Below are positions 25,940-37,500 of a DNA stretch of 64,000 nt, in pieces. Below the pieces are notes generated by a model. The model saw only the letters and a list, made by a program, of their open reading frames with translations, did not search any database and was not told the DNA's origin. A program made the position numbers and the translations under genes. The stretch comes from Gymnopilus junonius (Eukaryota; Basidiomycota; Agaricomycetes; Agaricales; Galerinaceae): positions 62,001 to 126,000 of the forward strand of contig JADNYJ010000037.1 in NCBI GenBank assembly GCA_015501075.1. Direction: 5' to 3'. Every line of letters starts with the position of its first letter. Within the stretch, counting starts at the first letter, position 1.

Positions 25940-27106
25940 CACTGCCAAGGAATTAATTAGCATATTGAATATGGTATAGCCAGATTCAAAATTGTCAATG
26001 CGGACTTGCTGTTTGCTGTAATATCATTCCCTCTATCCTGAAGCCAAAATGGATGTCAATCGTAATAAATATACCTTGAAAAAAGTATATATTAATTAAC
26101 TCAAGGATAATTATGAAAATTTCAGCAAGTAAACATCCAATGCATGAAGGATGGAAAAACAATAACCACTGAGAGCCAGATGAACCACAGCTTCAAATAG
26201 TCCTCCGGACTAAGATAGATCAGTACCAAAAGAGGTATTTAATTCTATTTATGGATAGCATTTGTATGGAAAACACTTACTTAGCAAGATTGCGTTATGC
26301 ACTGGCAATGCACACTACATTCACAATCAAACATTTAAACAAAGAGCCTCGAGATAGCTTCTTTCAGAGAGGTCAGGCCAAAGGCATAGATAATTAGTCG
26401 CCGTAAGGAGTGGCCCTTATCCCCTTAATCCAAATGATGGGCTTTCAAGTTGGCCTCGAAAGGGCCATAATCAGTTGTCTATATAGTTCCGCGTCTTGCT
26501 GTTCAAATTTGAACCTGCTTTCATTCCCTATCCTACTCCTTACTGTTGAGACCAACTTATTTTTATTAACGTGTTTGATTGCTATGCAGAAAATTTTGAA
26601 AATCGGTCTTTCAAACATTCTCTCGGTATGTGGTTAAATCAGTATCAAAATCTGGAATTAACATTAGGTCAGGGCGGAGTTGAAGTTACAGACGCGAAGC
26701 ACCAAAAATATGGCTACCTAGGTATTATTGACAAACGGACAGCTATAACCACTGTGGGTTCATATACTACTCTCTGTTTGTGATCGAGCCACCTCATTCA
26801 AATCATTGTCAGGACAAACTTTCTGGACAAAGAGTCTATAGAGTCCGATTTGCCCAAGGAGTCACGGATGACTTGTTAGCTTCGCAGCTGAAGCCATCAG
26901 ACAAGGTCCGAACAGCGAAAATCGTCCATCTATCCACCACTTCGTTTTCAACGCTAGTGGTATCAACAGCTAGATGACGAGGGATCTTTCATTATCACTT
27001 TCGATATTGCGATAATTATATAACTTTCATTGAATAAGAAATACCGCTTGACACATCCACTGAGCTACGACCTGCAATGGGTGATGCACTTTATTACTGT
27101 TAAAAG
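25940..27106. other. Intergenic region, no supported gene
   Basis: AT-rich sequence between the protease and the minus-strand gene. Short frames at 26410-26977 have no recognisable content. Confidence 0.5.
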
Positions 27107-28120
27107 CTAGAACCCACCCAGACAGCCCTCTAACTCTCGATCATAAAAGTTGGAAAAACTGCGGGAGTCACCACCGATTGTATTATTACGCGCAACTTCT
27201 AGACTAACGCCGTCGATCCTCCGATCCAGGCACAAAGAGGGATCAACCTCGCCTGCCAGGTTTTCAAATTGGCCTTGAAAATGCTGACGTCCACTCCACC
27301 TCTTCTTGGGCTTCTTTGGCTTAGGTTCAACGCCCACGTAGCCTTCACACTCGGGTCCAGGTGAGAAAGCCGGTAGTGGTGTGGTTGACAAACCTCCAGG
27401 AAAATGGAAAGAAATATGCGAAATTCCCAGTCCATGCCCAGGGGTTCCGCTCATAGTCTGAATCGGAGGAGACAGGCAAGCCTCATCTGAATCAGAATCG
27501 GAGGAAGAGTGATCAGAAACTAGGGAAGGAAGTTGAGAAATGGGTAGCGGATTTGGGCTTGGGTATGGATCCGTGTGCCGGCGGAGGCGACGAAGGGATG
27601 CCCTAGAGGGAAAGTCTGCAGGAGGAGTCTGAATAAGGCGGTCAGGAAGGGAATGGCATCGCGTTCTGGACGCTGGAATGTCCTGAGAGATCGATAGAGT
27701 CGTGCTTCCTTGTCGGCAGTCGGAACTTGCTTTACACGTCTCGCTAATAGGAAGGTTTGGACATAGATTCGCTGATGACAATTGAAAGTAACTCTCCTCC
27801 GGCTCTTCAAAGTTGCCAAGATCCCTTTCGCCTCTCTCAGGAAGCTCGCAGATGTTCGGAGAAACTATAATAGGCCTCCGATCATATGAAGCTTGTGAAT
27901 GCGTTGTCTCCATCTTGGTCATACTTGGAGTTGGCGGGAAATGGACGTGCGGGGAGTCGAGAGGCGGTATATGCGAAGTGAGAGCAAACGGGAATGGGGT
28001 GTATGAGGATGGCGTTGGAAGGGATTTCAGGTTGTCGGCTGAAAAACTATCATTGCTGCTCAGCTTCGAAGGAGTAGGAAGGAATTTAAGGATGGGGCGG
28101 GGTGTCATGGGCATCACCAT
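27107..28120 (-). CDS. Low-complexity Pro/Ser-rich protein with SPHVHFPP motif, copy 1
   Basis: A single open exon on the minus strand, about 337 aa from the ATG at 28120 (MVMPMTPRPILKF; 28114 and 28108 also possible). The frame stays open further upstream without an ATG. The protein is rich in Pro and Ser and largely disordered. It contains SPHVHFPPTPS, then SYDRRPIIVSPNICELPERG, an acidic serine tract DHSSSDSDSDEACLSPP, and GHGLGISHISFHFPGG, followed by a basic KPKKPKKRW near the C-terminus. The first two motifs recur in the same order in the gene at 29613-30932, so the two are paralogues. Function unknown. The Ser-Pro motifs and basic cluster would suit a nuclear, phosphorylated regulator, but that is only inference. 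Confidence 0.72.
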   Translation of the reverse strand: MVMPMTPRPILKFLPTPSKLSSNDSFSADNLKSLPTPSSYTPFPFALTSHIPPLDSPHVHFPPTPSMTKMETTHSQASYDRRPIIVSPNICELPERGERDLGNFEEPEESYFQLSSANLCPNLPISETCKASSDCRQGSTTLSISQDIPASRTRCHSLPDRLIQTPPADFPSRASLRRLRRHTDPYPSPNPLPISQLPSLVSDHSSSDSDSDEACLSPPIQTMSGTPGHGLGISHISFHFPGGLSTTPLPAFSPGPECEGYVGVEPKPKKPKKRWSGRQHFQGQFENLAGEVDPSLCLDRRIDGVSLEVARNNTIGGDSRSFSNFYDRELEGCLGGF

Positions 28121-29612
28121 TAAGCTCTGCGTAGCGTGCGAGAAGACGTTGGTGACGTCAACAAGGTAAGTGGGTGGAAGCAATGGTGAGGTGATACCCC
28201 CGTAATCAAAGTCAAATGTTCGATTATAAGGAGTTGGATCGGCTTGACCTGCAAGCCAGGAAACTTGCCAAGCCGTTGGAAGTTGCTTGATTGTCAAGCA
28301 AACAGCACAAGAAGTCGTGTTCAGGGAATCAGGAAATGAGGCAATGAACGTCAACCTTCAACGTGGCAAGCCCTTGGTGTGGAACGGACAGGACACCTAA
28401 ATAGATATCATACTGTAATCAGTTCAAAGAAGGGCTCAAAAAAGCACACAACACGACATACCTATCTTGACCAGGCGTGAATCTGCTTTCAGATAATCAA
28501 CGATAGCCACCCTGAGCCAAATCCAGTCCAAGAGGAGCATCATGAAGGCGACGGCCAGCCGGCCTTGGGTCACTGTTGAACCGTAGACGGTCTCAAAATT
28601 GGACAAAAAAAAACTTCACCAACAGTCTTGACATGAAGACTTCAAGTCAAGTCCTGATTGGAAGAACGGGGCTGTGAAAGTAGCGCTGTTTCGTCGACGT
28701 CATGTTCTCTCGTGGGGCATGAAAGGGCATGCAGTGGTGCTCCGGAACGCAGTGCGGGGTCAAGGACGAGATGTGATCTATTTAATGGTCAATATAAGCA
28801 ATACAGTCCTAGAACAATAAGTTACATGACTGATTTAAAGATATTTTTTCAGAGGTGGTGTAATTTCGAAAGATGCAAAGGTCGGGACAAAAACGATGGA
28901 ACGAAACGACAGTTCAACAAGTCCGAATGATTAAATTCACGGCACGTGACCATCGCGTCGCGTCATTGAACTTTGAAGTTGCTTCAAATGTATCTACACC
29001 TGAACGACATGGACATAAATCATTAATTACGGTAACAAAAGTATGTATCATCGTACAACGTCCACGTGCCCAATTTTTTCAGACAAGACTAATTCGAGTA
29101 ATCGAGGCGTTGTGTTCCTCGCAACGCTCAAACATACGCTTAGGTCAGATTTGACTGCAAAGGTTGACGTTGACCGTTGCCCATTGACAATTTAGAAAAG
29201 CGTGAGGGTGATTTTACAATTGCAAAGCAGAAAAAGAGGTGTAAAACCATTAAAACCCAAAAGAAAACCCCATTTAGTTAATTATTATCAAACCTATAGC
29301 CTGACGCCCGTCAACATGCAAATGAAAAACCTTGGAGTGTCGATGTTCAATGAGTAGCGGTGTGACGAAAATATGAAAGGACAGCCAAAGACACCGCAAG
29401 CGTAACCCCAACAATGATGTCAACAAAAAAACGATTCTGTTTCTCGACGGACATGCCTCTAAATGATGAATAATCCAAAAAAAAAGCAATCGAGAAAGTG
29501 ATGGCGGCCTAGTGGTCGCGATCCATCCACCCATCCAGAACCTCAGAAAAAAAATAACTCCACCAGTACTTTCGATCACCCTTCTTCTCCTACTCATCCG
29601 ACATCCAGCTCG
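28121..29612. other. Spacer between the SPHVHFPP paralogues
   Basis: About 1.5 kb without recognisable genes; it contains the promoter of copy 1. Short A-rich and T-rich tracts occur near 28600 and 29470. Confidence 0.5.
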
Positions 29613-30932
29613 TTACAAGTCGAGGGCGGCTCTGGGTGGGTATTGAAGGCCAGAAATATTCGTGTCCAAAGCAGCAGTGAATGACGGGAATGCCGCAAAG
29701 GGATCATTGGGTGAGGGGGCCGTGAAATCCCTCCTCACTATATTTCGCTCGAAGGTCTTGGCAGGAGCGGGGCTCATGAGACTCTCCCTGATCCTTTCTA
29801 CCCTGGTGCCCGTCTTGGGGACGGCAGGCGACCACACCACCCCATCGGCACCCGCGTACATCAGTGGGGGCTGTGCTGCCGAACGGAGTGTCATATCAAG
29901 CTTCTCCTCGTACTCAACTGCACTTTCGGGGTACTCCAGTGCGGTAACCATGGGCTCATCCACATCCGATGCTAAGGGTTCAGCTGACGCAAGAGAAACG
30001 GACTCCCAGAAAGCTTGGGTAAGCGAGTCCATGGCGAGCGGAGCAGGCTTGTTGGGGCGGTTCAAAGAGGAAACGGCAGGGCTGAAAATATCACGACGTC
30101 CTGGAGAAGGAATGGGGGTGAACGTCGAGTTGCCTACGATGCTAGCCACGGTGTTCATGCGTCCGTTGTTGAGCGTGAGGCCTTTCTTGTTGCGCTTGTT
30201 GCGCCGCTCCTCCAGAGAATTAGCCCGAGCGCGGGCGCGAGCACCGCCACTGATGTTGTCGTTTGGTCCGCGATTACGAGGCCACTGGCGGCCACGCGTT
30301 TCCATCTCCATATCGATGTCAGCTACATCGGATTTCTCTGATGGACTGATGGGCGCGGAGGGATAAGGAGAGCGCGGGTACGAGGTTAAGGCCTTGCCCA
30401 GGCTCTTGCTTGGGCGCGCAGGGGTTTGGATGCTTTCGAAAGAAGCAAAGCGGATGGAATTATTCCTGCCCTGCCTTCCAGCGGGTGCAGCAGGAGCGGG
30501 GAGTTTGGGAGAGCGAGGGTCTTCAAAGTCCGTGATGACCGGAGAAGCCTGGTAAGTGATTGCACGGAAGGGCCGTGGAGCGGGGGAGAGTTTGAAACCA
30601 TCGATAGAGGGGGAGTAGACGCGTTCACCCCAGCCAGGCAGCACAAGAGGGTTGGGCGAGACAGAGATAGGCGCCCTGTCATACGACTTCGGTCCGTGAG
30701 CAACATAAGTGGCGAAGAGCTTAGAGGGGGAAGGCGGGAAGTGAACATGGGGTGATTTCAACCCTCTGGCAGAGGGCGACAAGAGGACCGAAAAGGTGGC
30801 GATGTTCTGGGAACGAGGAGACAAGGGAAGAGGGGCTGGACGCTTGTAAGCCGGCCTCGTCGATCCTGATTTCTGAACCAAGGTTCGGGAAGACATTCCG
30901 TTACGGAGGATGGACTGTGGTTGAGGAGCCAT
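29613..30932 (-). CDS. Low-complexity Pro/Ser-rich protein with SPHVHFPP motif, copy 2
   Basis: Single exon, 439 aa from the ATG at 30932 (MAPQPQSILRNGMSSRT). It carries LKSPHVHFPPSPSKLF, PKSYDRAPISVSPNPLVLPG with GERVYSP, an acidic-to-basic middle (MEMETRGRQWPRNRG), an Arg/Ala-rich GGARARARANSLEERRNKRN that is probably a nuclear localisation or RNA-binding patch, and a C-terminal part with YAGADGVVWSPAVPKTGTRV. The SPHVHFPP and SYDRxPI blocks match copy 1. The rest is unalignable by eye, as expected for disordered proteins held together by short linear motifs. No catalytic domain is visible. I have seen this motif combination only in basidiomycete hypothetical proteins; that is recollection, not a search result. 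Confidence 0.78.
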   Translation of the reverse strand: MAPQPQSILRNGMSSRTLVQKSGSTRPAYKRPAPLPLSPRSQNIATFSVLLSPSARGLKSPHVHFPPSPSKLFATYVAHGPKSYDRAPISVSPNPLVLPGWGERVYSPSIDGFKLSPAPRPFRAITYQASPVITDFEDPRSPKLPAPAAPAGRQGRNNSIRFASFESIQTPARPSKSLGKALTSYPRSPYPSAPISPSEKSDVADIDMEMETRGRQWPRNRGPNDNISGGARARARANSLEERRNKRNKKGLTLNNGRMNTVASIVGNSTFTPIPSPGRRDIFSPAVSSLNRPNKPAPLAMDSLTQAFWESVSLASAEPLASDVDEPMVTALEYPESAVEYEEKLDMTLRSAAQPPLMYAGADGVVWSPAVPKTGTRVERIRESLMSPAPAKTFERNIVRRDFTAPSPNDPFAAFPSFTAALDTNISGLQYPPRAALDL

Positions 30933-33900
30933 GTCGTGTGCTTTTCGCAAAAAATTAACGCAAGTAGGGGTCGTTACAATCGAGTAGAGAAGATGGTTTA
31001 TTTGTTGGTTGGAACTCGAGCAGTGTCTTGACCAGCAAGGCAGCGCCGATATGACTAGAAAAGGTGTTCAGAACGTCAGTCTCGATGAGGAAAGGAGAAA
31101 ACTGTGGACGCACATCGTGAAGTTCGTTAGTGACACACTACAAGTGGTGGGGGAAAGTCGTGGGTTTCATCCCTCCTTATATATTTATCACGTCAGTTGC
31201 CATAGGGAGTTAAGGAGCACAAGGCGGACACATTTCTCGTACAAACCGCTAGTTCGCGTGCCTCACCTTAATTCTTCTGCGGTACAGCCTCAGGTTCGCC
31301 TAGTAACAGCTTAGCCAGTGTCACTGCCCACATGAGCTCAAGCCCACCTATTCAATGATGAGGAGAACCTATGTTGGATTCTTGTCTTTCATAACCTGAA
31401 TCCATGCCTCAGATGACAGTGGAGAAGGAAAAGCAGAAAGAATTTCTGAAATGAAATGAATCGTCAACGAGGACAAATTCTCTCGGCTCACAAACCGGAT
31501 CGGTTCAACTCTTCAACACTTCATTCCGACATCTATTGATGCCTTTCATAACACCCCTAGCTCAGCATCCACACAGCATTATTGTACTACTTCGTCTTAT
31601 TATAAGTAAAGGCTCAGATTCCATCCGTCAAGAAACCTTCCTTTGATTCATTACGCTTACGCTCGAACAAAAAGGATCCCTTTGTTCCTCATCAGTTGCT
31701 CATCAGGATCTCTTTACTCGTTCTCAGAATCTCCGCTGAACCGATTCAAAATTGCGCCATGTACAAGGGTCTGTCCTGTGGGCCTTCCTCGGGCGGCGAA
31801 GAGAGCTTCCATATGTTCTCATCCCCTTGAAACTTCCTCCTGTTTGCATTCAGAGTCCACAGCGCGCCCTAGTCGGCACCCTCATGTTATTTATCGAATT
31901 TCGGCGAATTGCGTCCAGTGGCAGGTTCTCTGCAAGCCGATTATCTGCTATTTCGCGTCTGCACTCCGGCAATACGGATAGAGGGCTCGAACTGACTCTT
32001 TGAGCCTCATATCGATACAGAATTTCCAATGTTCAATCCTTGTTCGATCCTCAAGGCAGACACATTGCACTGGGCCCTTCGCGAAGATGCGAAGACGTCA
32101 TTTCTAATGGTGGATCAGCTTAGCTCAGGAATTGTGAGCTACGGTAACCCATGACAAATCCATTTTATAAAGCAGGACTTGCGATGAATTTGACCCATAA
32201 TTCGCCGATAGCCTCTTGACTGCTGAGGGTTTTCGTGATCTACGGAATGCTTGTGGCCGTTCGACTCCGTCGGTAGAGGTGACCATCCGAGGGAAACGAG
32301 TCCATGAAAATATTACCGGATGCCGCCCAAAATCTTCCTGAAGGAAATTTGTGTTTTGCAGACACTGCCAAGCCAATCTTTCCCCGCTTTTTTGAGCTTG
32401 AAGACGTGCATGTATTAAGCGCTATGTGCAGTCACGTAAGTACTAATTTAACAAAACGAAGAGTCACTCATGGGACATCCCTTCAAGCAGACCACATCGA
32501 ATATTCAACACGTAAAAAAAATGCCTCTGCACATGTTGCAGCTGAGAGGACATCTCTCTCCCGACGCTCCGCCACGGCCCCACGACAATGCGCTTGCCTG
32601 CATAATTGACAGAAGGCTCGAGACGCTGACTCTGCTTGGAAGTCGATTATCAGAAGCTGCCATGTAATTCATTCACACCAGACAATAGAACCAAAATACT
32701 CCGCACAGCGTCATTTCGAGGAAATATCCAGGAATAGCTTTCTGCACTGCCATGGCTTTTCCTCGATGCTGAGAACATCAGGAAACGAGTTCATACTTGA
32801 TGCTGAAAGGCAGGCCGAATTCGTCATCCTGAATCAATAAACCCCACATATCGACCCATCGACGTGTAGATAACCCATGTGAAATCGACGAGCGCTGTCG
32901 TCTCTGTGAGTGGCCCCTCCAAATAAGTGTCGAATGAGCTAAGTGACTAAAATCTCCTCACCCAGCTCCAGAAACACGCGTCTGATGCTCTGCACTGCAT
33001 TTTGTGTAGATCCCTTCGGTTACCCGGATCCGATTAAACGTTTCTTTTCCCCCTTTACCTGTGACTGTCCAAACCAATGCCATGACCTGCCAGTGCCAAT
33101 TGCCATGACTCGGATGGAACTTCGATCAAGTCACAAGCCAAACGCGTTCGGTTGGTCCTATTTAAATCCACTTGCCATCTCTGAACTCTTGCCATCACGT
33201 AGGGCTGGGCTACTTTGCTTTACTGAGGGCCCAGCTGAATGATAGATGTTGTTCACATCAAAAGTGATGCTAGCCCTGAACTTGAAGGAGGCCGTGTTGT
33301 GGGTTGTGCCTATACAGAGCTCATGTAAGTACTTAAGTGATACAAGCCATCATTCATCATAATAAAACATGACGTGCAGACCAGAGTGCACCAGAACGCG
33401 TCCGTATGTACAGGTCCAATTCAAGTGGTCCTAATTTCTCACAACTTTCGGCTTTGGAAGGTCCCATAAAAGACGTTCTTCATCACTTCAGGTGCGAGAT
33501 CTGTTGGCAGCAGTGGTCGGTCAGTCAATAGACTGCACTTTCGGATGTAGATATTGATCGGGGAACCTGTAAAGCAAAGACAGACCTTGACAGTCTATCT
33601 CTCCCCTCATAGAAACCAGTGACGGTATTACTCCACATCATGATTCCTGGGTTGGAAACAGTCACTCTTTCTTGCGTACATCACAAAAGGTGCTCACCGT
33701 TACATAGTACAGGCTGTTATTCTGCCTTCCAATCCCCTCGTTCGATTGGTCGACAGATTTCAGTTCTATATCAATCAATTGCCAGATTCCTACCATCCTA
33801 ACTGACGCACTGTGGATGTTTGATTGCTGAATTTCGGACATCGCCTCCATCCACAAATTAAATGGCCTCTGTTCTAATCTCGCCTTTCCATCAGCAGCTT

Positions 33901-34585
33901 CCTCGTCTCTGGATGAAAAGCATCGCCGACCAATCCAAGAGCACGACGAGTTCACGGATACAAGTCCATCCAATCAGGGGCGGTAACATACTCACGCAGT
34001 ACTTAAATGCTATGATTTTTCTGATTTGGAACCACCTAGGGACATCAGGTATTTCCCTAGCAGACAGACAGAGTCCTACTACCGCCTTCAGAAGAAGCTC
34101 ATTGACACCAAGTTCCGCACCTCCTTCATCGCTGTTGCTCGTCTCTTTTCCGACTAGCTGCTCAAGGATCTTGACTAGGTCGAGAGAAAAAGCTCTTGGG
34201 CAGCATAGCTTTAATGGACTTCTTGTCGCTGATTGAAGGTTTTCATTTTATTTTCTTTGTGCATTTTCGTCTCTTCTCATATGTATAGTTATCAAGTAAT
34301 TATAACGAAGTTCATTTGACAAATGTACCTGACAATATATCCTCCATTTGCAGGCCACTTGTTCCTATTGAACCTTTCCAGTTAACCTACCTGCCTAGCA
34401 GGCTTGAAACACATGATATTATATTTTCCAAGAAAGATATAGGGTACATATAAGCAGCCAAGAAATTAAAAGTGATATAGGGTATAAATTACCGGGCCTC
34501 GTTGTGTAATGCCATGAATTGAAACAAAATTTAAACCAAAGATGACTTGAACGGAAAAATGAGAAACTCATATGGCATTGAATAT
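30933..34585. other. Gene-poor 3.6 kb region
   Basis: Promoter of the gene starting at 30932, then about 3 kb in which all frames are short and none resembles a known protein. No terminal repeats or tandem arrays were found. Confidence 0.45.
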
Positions 34586-37500
34586 TTACCAGTCAAATTC
34601 ATCGTAACCGTCACTGTCAATGTCGAGTATCGGAAAGTCAGAACGTGTCGACCTTCTCGGACGAGGAGGGATAGTTATAGAAGGCACCCGGGATTCAACA
34701 TCATTACTGCTTGGATGCAAACCAGGCATTACGAAGTCGTCATGAGGTCCACTTGGGTATAGAAATTCATTTCCGTGATCTTCTTCGCCCTCGTCATCAC
34801 TCATAGGAGATGCAGAAGTTTGTTTGCGAGCGGGTGGTCGACTAGTTACCTGGTGTGCATTTTTCTTGCCTTTTGTTCGATTCCTTGTCTTGATTTCCCC
34901 GTTGGCCTTCTTTTGATCATGTTCAGCCAGCATGGCAGGGTAAGTTGCATATTTGCCTTTCATATGGTCGGCAAAGACGTGGTCATACTTGATACATGTT
35001 AGACGAATGATATCAATAGCCTACATAAAACAACCCATTTCAGCATGAGCAATGATTCTGGTGAAAATACAAACCTCATCTCCTCTTGAGAAAGCGGCAA
35101 TGATGTCTTCTTCCCTCACAGAGTGCCCATTGCCACGTTGAACAGCCTTTATTTCATCCTTGATGGCCTCTTCATATGGGGAGACATCAGCGCCGTTCCC
35201 CGCTGGAATAAGACCAGCCAGGCGCAGAGCAATCCTTGCGCGCATTGCAACATAGACCTCAAATCGCTTGGTGTCAAGCAAAGCCTGGGCCCATTGTCGT
35301 TTAACCTGTACGGTGAAAAGAGACAAATGAGATCCTCTGAAACATCGTCTTTGAAACAAAATTCATCACCTCCTCTGTCAATGACTGAAACTGCTCTGCA
35401 TTCACTTGACCACATAGCACACATTCATAATCGCCAAGATATTTCCACACAACTGGATTTTTCTTCTTCGAAGTAGGGGTGACCTTATGAAATACACTCC
35501 ACGGTGGATCCGAGAGTATTTCATGTCGGGACGAGAATATCAACCCTGGTTCACCAGGAGACGTCGGCATGGCAGGGTTGAGGTCTAGCTTAGGGAAGAC
35601 AAGGCGTCGTAAAGAAGGTCCAGAGGGGTTTCGGTCTGCAGCAATGAACTGAACCCATTGTTGGTCGCTCCCTCCGTAAGCTAGTCGGAGAAAGGTGCGA
35701 GGTATTTGGAGATCATGAGGTTGTGGCGAGATTGGGAGAGGTACTGCCGAGCCAAGGCAGGACTTCTTCATGTCCTCCAGAAGGGAGGGGCTCGCTGAAC
35801 GCATCGTTGATATTGAAGATGTGGACGCAGATACATTTCGTTTGAAGGGGGAGGTGCTCGGCCGAGTAGACTGAGAGCGCCCAATGAGATTCTGAGCAAC
35901 AATGGGCCTTGACGGATTGAGAGTGATCATGGTTGGAGGAGCACTTGTAGTTACTTCTGACATCTGGCCACCACCCGTAGAAGAGCCTGGGAGGCTCGAC
36001 ACCTGCCCATTGGTTGTGGTCTGCGGTTGCATCAACGCTGAGATCATAGCAGCAACAAGCATCGCGGCAGAATTCTGCGAGGAATTAACATTTGCATTAA
36101 CTGTCACTGCAGCAGAGGATGAACTGGCAGGTGTATGCGCAATCGCAGCGCTGGATGGAGCTGTTTGTTCCTTCTGACTATATGCGCTTTTCACTTGCGC
36201 TGGCGGTAGCTGAGTGGAAACAGACATAGTAGTATTCCTCTGCTGTCGAGAACATGAATGAAATGCCGACGAAGACAGCAAAAAAACTCACCACTTGGGC
36301 TTGACCTTCCGATGCTCTATGAGGTTGAGGTTGGGCTGACGAAGGCCCAGGCAAAGAAGACACTGACGACCTGGAGGATGAACAAGAGCTGGAGCAACAC
36401 CAACTACTTGAGTTCGACTAGTCGCATTTACCCTCGGTACAGGCGCTGAGGCAGAAGCAGAAGTGGCTGAAGCGGAAACCTTCGGTGGTGCAGTCGACGA
36501 CGCTGGCACAGCCACGGCTTGAGCTTGAGTTTGGCTCCTGGAGGACGAAGCACTCGTCTGGTTCTACCAAATTCAATTGAATTATCTGCCCCTAAAAGAG
36601 CGATAACAGACACCTACCTGTTGAGCTTGAAGCGTTTGCCCGCTGGATTGTGCACCAGATCGAAGTTGACTCTGTACTTGACTTTGACCTTGCAGTTGTG
36701 AGCCTCCAGCCGAGGACGCTGAATTCAAAATAGCAGGAGTAGACGATGTTGTCACTACTGAGCCCATATTCTCAGATGCCATGTTCAGGTTGGCCCCCGG
36801 CGGAGGCACTGCAGCTGACCCGGTGGCAGCAGCAGCAGCAGAAACTTTGGGCACTGGAGGAGCTGGAACTGGGGTAGCAGTTGCTTGAGCTACTGTCGGG
36901 GTTTCAGAAAGAGAGGAGCGAGTCGGTTCCTATAGCCACAATCAGGAAGATTCAGCATTTCATAACATGAAAAAATGAGCAAATCATACCTGCTTGATGG
37001 GAGAAGTCGAGCCTTCGGCAATATGATGAGATTGAGCTTGCTGTTGTGAATGTCCGGTTAGCAACACTCTGGCTCCAGTAACAGCAGCAGGCGCACGGGC
37101 TGACCCCGGTTTCTGAGACTGAGCACCCGCAGCAGATGCTGGCGCTGGCGCTGAAGAAGTAGCGGAAGCAGCTGAGATGGAGATAGCATTGGAGCGGACA
37201 GTCTGAGATTGAGCAATCGAATTCAAGATTGCTTGCTGCACAGGGGACTTCGGGCCCACACCGGGAGCTACAGCTACCTGCGAGCTTCCAGCAGCCGAAT
37301 GCAATGGTCGATCATTGGAGGCAGTCGTGACCTTCAACCTTGTCGGAAGCTAAAGATCGCAAATAGTTAGCCATTCAATTCCTATCTCTTAAATTCGTAA
37401 GTTGGCTGAAATGCTAACCGGTTTGTGACTACGACCCAACATGACATCAGAGGACTCTATCTTCACCGGTTCACTTGCTGACGACGACGTCATAGGTTGA

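Noticed and set aside
28121..28354. N-terminal extension of SPHVHFPP copy 1
   Set aside because: The frame is open but has no ATG before 28120, and the paralogue starts at a comparable position.
29662..30366. 234-residue plus-strand open frame
   Set aside because: Antisense shadow of the Pro/Ser-rich minus-strand gene; low-complexity composition keeps both strands open.
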